Made by a program: the position numbers and the translations under genes | Part shown: in pieces, positions 38,150 through 41,783 of the stretch | How positions within the stretch are numbered: the first letter of the stretch is position 1 | How the letters are laid out: every line of letters starts with the position of its first letter | NCBI GenBank assembly: GCA_019312665.1 | Contig: JAFDCZ010000052.1 | Location: 1 to 41,783, forward strand | Direction of reading: 5' to 3' | Source: Deltaproteobacteria bacterium | Lineage (GTDB): Bacteria; Myxococcota_A; UBA9160; UBA6930 | Length of the DNA stretch: 41,783 nucleotides | Notes under the pieces: model-generated | The model's input: only the letters and a program-made list of their open reading frames with translations | What the model was told of the DNA's origin: nothing | Database searches by the model: none

Positions 38150-39106
38150 CTATTCGTCGTCTTCCGAGGCTTGAGACGCCTTCTCGGCTTCCTCGTACTC
38201 GGCAGCCCCTTCCGGGACGACCAGCACCTGGCGATAGCGGCCTTCGCCTCGGCTCATCGTCGCCACGCCTTCGCTCTCGCGCAGCGCCATGTGGATGATG
38301 CGTCGATCGCGCGGGCTCATCGGCTCCAGGGCCACGGTGCGGCCCGTGTCCTGCGCTCGGTGAGCGGCGCGTTCGGCCACACGCTCGACGAAGTCGTCAC
38401 GCCGGCCGCGATTGCCCTCGACATCGATGATGATGCGCTTGGGATCCTCATCGGTGCGGCTGGCAACCTGATTCGCGAGCAGCTGGATCGCATCCGGGGT
38501 TCGGCCATCGCCGGCTGTGAGGCCATTCGCTGCCGTTCCGGTCACCTGGTAGACGATGAACCTCTCCTCTTCGGTCTCCTTGACGATTCCGAAGGGGCCG
38601 AGCTCCATTCGCTCGATCACACCGAGGACGAACTCCCCGATCGGTCCAATCTCGCCCTCGGCCTCGCCCTTCGACGGGCCCAGATCCTCGAGCGGAGCTT
38701 CCGGCTCCGCAGCGGCCTGTTCACGGTCATCGTCCCGGTCCCGATCTCGGTCTCGGTCTCGGTCTCGGTCTCGACCGCCGCGACCGCGACCACCTCGGTC
38801 CCCGCGGTCACCACGATCCCGATCCCGGCCGCCGCGACCGCGATCGCGATCACCACGGTCACTCCGTCCGCGAGATTCACGCGGCCCACGATCGCGCGAC
38901 CCACCGCCACCGCCATCAATGGTTCCAACGCTGGAACTCGGCTGGGCAACGACGAGCACCCGGCCACCAAGGCCTGAAACGCTTTCGCCGAACTCGGCAA
39001 TCGTCAGATCCGCGCGGTCCATTCCGTAGTAGGGGGTGGCCTTCGCGATCGCTTCATTGGCGCTGTCGCCCAGGAACTCGTGGGCTTCGGATTTCGGGTC
39101 GTACAT
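38150..39106 (-). CDS. jag: Jag/KhpB RNA-binding protein with RD-repeat linker
   Basis: A 318-residue protein with the Jag-N domain (about 1-55: FLGDSANEAIAKATPYYGMDRADLTIAEFG), then a linker of about 75 residues of alternating Arg and Asp with glycine, a KH-like domain (about 150-230) and a C-terminal R3H domain with RxxxH in RRIIH. Jag/KhpB binds RNA and affects cell wall and division in Firmicutes; its job here is not known. The linker is unusually long and low in complexity, coded by near-perfect hexamers at about 38745-38773. It lies directly downstream of yidC, as usual. Confidence 0.92.
   Translation of the reverse strand: MYDPKSEAHEFLGDSANEAIAKATPYYGMDRADLTIAEFGESVSGLGGRVLVVAQPSSSVGTIDGGGGGSRDRGPRESRGRSDRGDRDRGRGGRDRDRGDRGDRGGRGRGGRDRDRDRDRDRDRDDDREQAAAEPEAPLEDLGPSKGEAEGEIGPIGEFVLGVIERMELGPFGIVKETEEERFIVYQVTGTAANGLTAGDGRTPDAIQLLANQVASRTDEDPKRIIIDVEGNRGRRDDFVERVAERAAHRAQDTGRTVALEPMSPRDRRIIHMALRESEGVATMSRGEGRYRQVLVVPEGAAEYEEAEKASQASEDDE
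38745..38773. repeat. Hexanucleotide tandem repeat in jag
   Basis: Four to five copies of GGTCTC (plus strand) code the Arg-Asp run in the Jag linker. As the unit is six bases, gain or loss of copies keeps the frame and changes linker length by two residues. Confidence 0.8.
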
Positions 39107-39130
39107 CTGCAGGTCTCCTTCGAGGTCGAT

Positions 39131-40783
39131 TTACTTCGCGGCCACGGGTTTCTTGTCTCGGTTCGTCACCACCTGCTGACCGATTCCGATCAGTGTGCTG
39201 ACAAACCAATACAAGACCAGGCCCGAAGCGAACTGGTAGAACATCACCGTGAACATCACGGGCATGATGGTCATCATCATTCGTTGCTGCGCCGGATCCA
39301 TCGAACCCGACGGTGTGAGCTTCTGCTGTAGGAACATCGCCGCGCCCATCAAGATCGGAATCACGCGCACGGGCAGGTCGATCCCCGGGATGACGAATAA
39401 CGCTTCCGGCTGCGAAAGGTCATCGATCCAACCGACAAAGGGTTGTTGGCGCAGTTGAATCGCGCTCTGCAACGCGAAATAGAACCCGATGAACACAGGG
39501 AATTGCAGCAGCATCGGGAAACAGCCCGACAACATCGAGAATGGACTGACGCCTTCCCTTTTGTACAGCGCCATCATCTCCTGGCTCTGTCGCTCGCGGT
39601 CGTCTTTGTACTTCGCCTGGATCTCTTTCATCATCGGCGAGATGTCGCTCATCCGCTTCATCGACTTCATCTGCCGCGCCATCAACGGCGCCATCAACAA
39701 GCGCACCATGATGGTGATCAGGATGATGGCTACCCCGTAGTTCGGAACGACGGAATACGCCGCTTCGAGCAGCCAGCCAAAGAAGCGTGTCAGCGACGGA
39801 AACCATCCCTTTTGGACAGCCTCATCGAGGTACGAACCGAACGCGTCGAGACGCGCCGTCTCCTTCGGTCCGAGGTAGATCCGGTACACGTAGTCGAGGC
39901 GCTGTCCCGGCGGCAGGTTCACCTCCTCGATGGTCAGCTCGGTGATCGCGGCGTCTTCGCCTAACGCGACGACGGATGCTGAAGCGCGTTCAGGCACCTC
40001 CGCTGCAATGGCCGCCAGGAAGTAGGTCGTATCCGCAGAGATCCAATCGACGTTGGCATAGGAATGGCTGCCTTCGATCCCACCGCCGCCGAATCCCAAG
40101 AAGGAACGGCTCGTCTTGATCGGAAGCAGCTCGACGTCGTCTTCGCTTCGAACACCGATCGAGAAGTTGGAGAAGTCGGCGCTCTCGCGAGCTCGCACCG
40201 GCCAACGAATTGCAAACTCCGGCCTCAGGTGTCGATCCGAGTCGTTCTCGACAGCGATCCGAAGCTGAATCTTGTACTCGTCCTCAGAGAACGTGTACGT
40301 CTTGCGAACCGTGACGCCTTCGTGCTCGAACGTGAAGACACGCGTGTGCGCATCCGGCTCGTCCAGGTGGTAGGGCGCCGCACTGAGATCACCGAAGCCG
40401 AGGCCCTCGAGAGGTGTCGCCAACGCACGCTCGCCTTCACCGAGCGTGGTCACCTCGACCTGGGGTGTGCCCTCCTGAGAGGGATCGTCGTATTGCTGGA
40501 GATCCCATCGAAGAAGCGCTCCACCGCGGGTCGAGAACTCTGCTTCGTAGAGTTCCGTACGAATCGTGGTTCGCGTCTCGGCGACCTGCACCGGCTTGAG
40601 AATCTGCTGTGGCGTTCCGGATGGTTTCGCCACATCCGGTGCCGTTACGCCAGGGGACTCGAACGTCTCACTGGGTTGGGATTCAAAATTCTCAGCTTCT
40701 TGGGGTGTTTCCACCTCAATTGGGTGTTCGGCGAGATACTGTTGCTTCTGCGCATACATGGCGAGGAGAAAATTACGATCCAT
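39131..40783 (-). CDS. yidC: Membrane protein insertase YidC, first membrane segment absent
   Basis: YidC/Oxa1 insertase of 550 residues for inner-membrane proteins. The periplasmic beta domain (about 75-320: [34 protein letters not shown]) and the five conserved helices are present, with [31 protein letters not shown] holding the key arginine and [19 protein letters not shown]. The N-terminus [21 protein letters not shown] keeps the usual first residues, but the expected hydrophobic stretch after LLA is missing. ATG 40783 has GGAGGT at the right distance. An in-frame deletion or assembly error is likely; the frame upstream has no membrane segment either. Confidence 0.95.
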   Translation of the reverse strand: MDRNFLLAMYAQKQQYLAEHPIEVETPQEAENFESQPSETFESPGVTAPDVAKPSGTPQQILKPVQVAETRTTIRTELYEAEFSTRGGALLRWDLQQYDDPSQEGTPQVEVTTLGEGERALATPLEGLGFGDLSAAPYHLDEPDAHTRVFTFEHEGVTVRKTYTFSEDEYKIQLRIAVENDSDRHLRPEFAIRWPVRARESADFSNFSIGVRSEDDVELLPIKTSRSFLGFGGGGIEGSHSYANVDWISADTTYFLAAIAAEVPERASASVVALGEDAAITELTIEEVNLPPGQRLDYVYRIYLGPKETARLDAFGSYLDEAVQKGWFPSLTRFFGWLLEAAYSVVPNYGVAIILITIMVRLLMAPLMARQMKSMKRMSDISPMMKEIQAKYKDDRERQSQEMMALYKREGVSPFSMLSGCFPMLLQFPVFIGFYFALQSAIQLRQQPFVGWIDDLSQPEALFVIPGIDLPVRVIPILMGAAMFLQQKLTPSGSMDPAQQRMMMTIMPVMFTVMFYQFASGLVLYWFVSTLIGIGQQVVTNRDKKPVAAK

Positions 40784-41021
40784 GGCGTTTACCTCCGGCC
40801 GCGGGAACCGGGTCGAAGCCACCGGGATGGAAGGGGTGACAGCGTCCGATCCTGCGTACGGCCAGGACTGAGCCGCGCCACGGCCCATGTTCCCGAAGTG
40901 CGTGGATCGCGTATTCCGAGCAACTGGGCGCGAAGCGACAGGCCCCCCCGAGATGGGGAGACAAGGCGACCTGATAAACGCGTACCAGGAACGTCAGGAT
41001 GCGCGAAATCCAGATTCTCAT
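40773..41021 (-). CDS. yidD: Membrane protein insertion efficiency factor YidD
   Basis: A small protein of 82 residues from the rnpA-yidD-yidC locus. It has an amphipathic N-terminus ([15 protein letters not shown]) and the YidD pattern [46 protein letters not shown] with three cysteines. ATG 41021 overlaps the rnpA stop; the gene ends 11 bases into yidC. Confidence 0.96.
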   Translation of the reverse strand: MRIWISRILTFLVRVYQVALSPHLGGACRFAPSCSEYAIHALREHGPWRGSVLAVRRIGRCHPFHPGGFDPVPAAGGKRHGS

Positions 41022-41374
41022 CGTGTCAGTTCCGCGAGTTCGCGAGCAATCTCTGCCCCGCTGCACTGAGCAGCTCCAGATCGCGCGATCACCACAAGAT
41101 CACCCTCGGGGAGCATCTGTCGATTCCGGCGGAACCAATCCCGTACCCGACGCTTGACATGATTTCGAGCCACCGCATTTCCCACTTTTCGGCTCACTGC
41201 GAGACCTAGACGAACGCTGGCAGGTTCCCGGCCCTTGGCTCGCACCAGCACGAAATGACGCCCTGCACGGCGTTTACCAGTGCGCTGGACTCGTCGGAAA
41301 TCCTTCGAGTTGCGCAGGCGGGAATCCCGCCGAAGGCGCTGGGAGCCCTCTCTTTGAATGGCATCGCTGTCCAC
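41018..41374 (-). CDS. rnpA: Ribonuclease P protein component
   Basis: Basic protein subunit of RNase P, which matures tRNA 5' ends, 118 residues. The conserved core [28 protein letters not shown] includes the RNR motif. A basic N-terminal region follows the GTG start at 41374; no better start codon lies in frame. It is between rpmH and yidD. Confidence 0.95.
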   Translation of the reverse strand: MDSDAIQREGSQRLRRDSRLRNSKDFRRVQRTGKRRAGRHFVLVRAKGREPASVRLGLAVSRKVGNAVARNHVKRRVRDWFRRNRQMLPEGDLVVIARSGAAQCSGAEIARELAELTR

Positions 41375-41405
41375 GGAGAGGAGAGACCGTGGCCGCGGGT
41401 CTTGC

Positions 41406-41555
41406 CTACTTGGACGAGACGCCGACGGCTAGCCGCTTTCGGCCCTTGGCCCGGCGTCGCTTGATTACCGCCCGACCGCTCTTGGTCTTCATCCGAGCAC
41501 GAAAGCCATGGGTACGAAGACGGCGGATACGGCTCGGCTGATAGGTTCGCTTCAT
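41406..41555 (-). CDS. rpmH: 50S ribosomal protein L34
   Basis: A 49-residue, very basic ribosomal protein. The sequence [20 protein letters not shown] begins exactly like L34 and continues with [21 protein letters not shown]. The C-terminus is slightly longer than the common 44-46 residues (AVGVSSK). It heads the rpmH-rnpA-yidD-yidC-jag series, which usually lies next to dnaA and the origin. Confidence 0.98.
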   Translation of the reverse strand: MKRTYQPSRIRRLRTHGFRARMKTKSGRAVIKRRRAKGRKRLAVGVSSK

Positions 41556-41603
41556 AGTCTCGGGAGTTCCTGACCAGGTCCAGGGGGACCCAGAGAGCGC
41601 GGG

Positions 41604-41632
41604 ATCCTACCCCTCGCCTTCCAGGAGCGCAA
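41604..41632 (-). promoter_or_regulatory. Possible promoter of rpmH
   Basis: On the minus strand TTGCGC and TAGGAT are 17 bases apart, with the -10 about 49 bases upstream of the rpmH start. The match is only partial. Confidence 0.3.
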
Positions 41633-41783
41633 TGGAGCCGGCCGCCGATCCAAACCGAGTTTCCATCGGCCTGAGACCGCTACGGAGTGGTATGATTCCC
41701 CCGCCGATCACCGAGGGGGTGAATCGACACGAGTTCCGGGGACGGACCATTGGCCAACAAAGCTGAAGGCCAGTAGAACCACC

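Noticed and set aside
38735..38870. Possible CRISPR-like or satellite array
   Set aside because: The repeat is a six-base in-frame unit inside the Jag coding region, with no spacers.
41556..41783. Origin of replication next to rpmH
   Set aside because: No DnaA boxes (TTATNCACA) or AT-rich stretch are visible; the origin is probably beyond the right edge.
41705..41783. 5' end of a tmRNA gene
   Set aside because: GGGGGTGAATCGAC slightly recalls a tmRNA start, but the usual 5' consensus and a tag sequence are not seen before the window ends.

Overview
The window is about 41.8 kb of GC-rich, tightly packed bacterial chromosome. It holds only housekeeping-type genes, one tRNA and a small family of palindromic repeats. 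There is no phage, IS transposase or CRISPR array. Gene order and content point to a Gram-negative member of the former Deltaproteobacteria, most likely an uncultured Myxococcota-like lineage. The reasons are the parA-parB-bactofilin-atpF'-atpF-atpH-atpA-atpG-atpD-atpC block, a protein resembling the Myxococcus MXAN_5187 C-terminal family, parS-like sites of the form TGTTCCACGGGGAACR, LptM, an outer-membrane porin and a LolA-like protein. The taxonomic call is inference.

Layout. 1-4957 (+): a six-gene overlapping operon argH (5'-truncated by the window edge)-lptM-dapF-dapA-dapB-PP2C phosphatase, covering arginine and diaminopimelate/lysine synthesis. 5074-7020 (-): a Ser/Thr kinase with a zinc-ribbon tail and a small exported protein. 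7154-8996 (-): glnB-glnA behind a near-perfect sigma-54 promoter, with a divergent small Fis-type HTH protein (9202-9606). 9674-10999 (-): a BBP2-type porin with its own sigma-54-like promoter. 11236-13945 (-): MobA-like transferase, YgfZ/GcvT-like protein and TIGR04282-like transferase in one overlapping operon. 14089-14164 (-): tRNA-Ala(CGC); then a universal stress protein (+). 14778-17482 (-): an unusual PfkB-SIS fusion kinase/isomerase overlapped with a DapA-like aldolase. 17502-18158 (-): a REC-HTH regulator whose 3' end looks frameshifted. 18261-23287 (-): LolA-like protein, enolase, ComEA-like HhH protein, polyprenyl diphosphate synthase and RadA. 23324-28504 (+): methyltransferase, bioB-bioF-bioD, an exported protein and the MXAN_5187-like protein. 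28528-41555 (-): the ATP synthase F1/stalk genes, bactofilin, parB, parA, rsmG, jag, yidC, yidD, rnpA and rpmH, which is the conserved origin-proximal gene set. The replication origin itself is not seen and probably lies beyond the right edge.

The most interesting signals are these. (1) A family of repeats with the core GCGGGGACGGRGTTTA occurs at four loci. Each begins inside, or at the last base of, the stop codon of a plus-strand gene. Two copies are perfect 100-bp-class palindromes with co-varying arms. (2) Five parS-like sites share the same asymmetric centre and lie around the parA and rsmG starts. (3) There is a PfkB-SIS fusion paired with a DapA-family aldolase. (4) A zinc-ribbon Ser/Thr kinase converges on a PP2C phosphatase carried by the lysine operon. 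(5) YidC lacks the usual first membrane segment. (6) A one-base deletion appears to have changed the end of a REC-HTH regulator. (7) Three sigma-54-type promoters flank the nitrogen genes.
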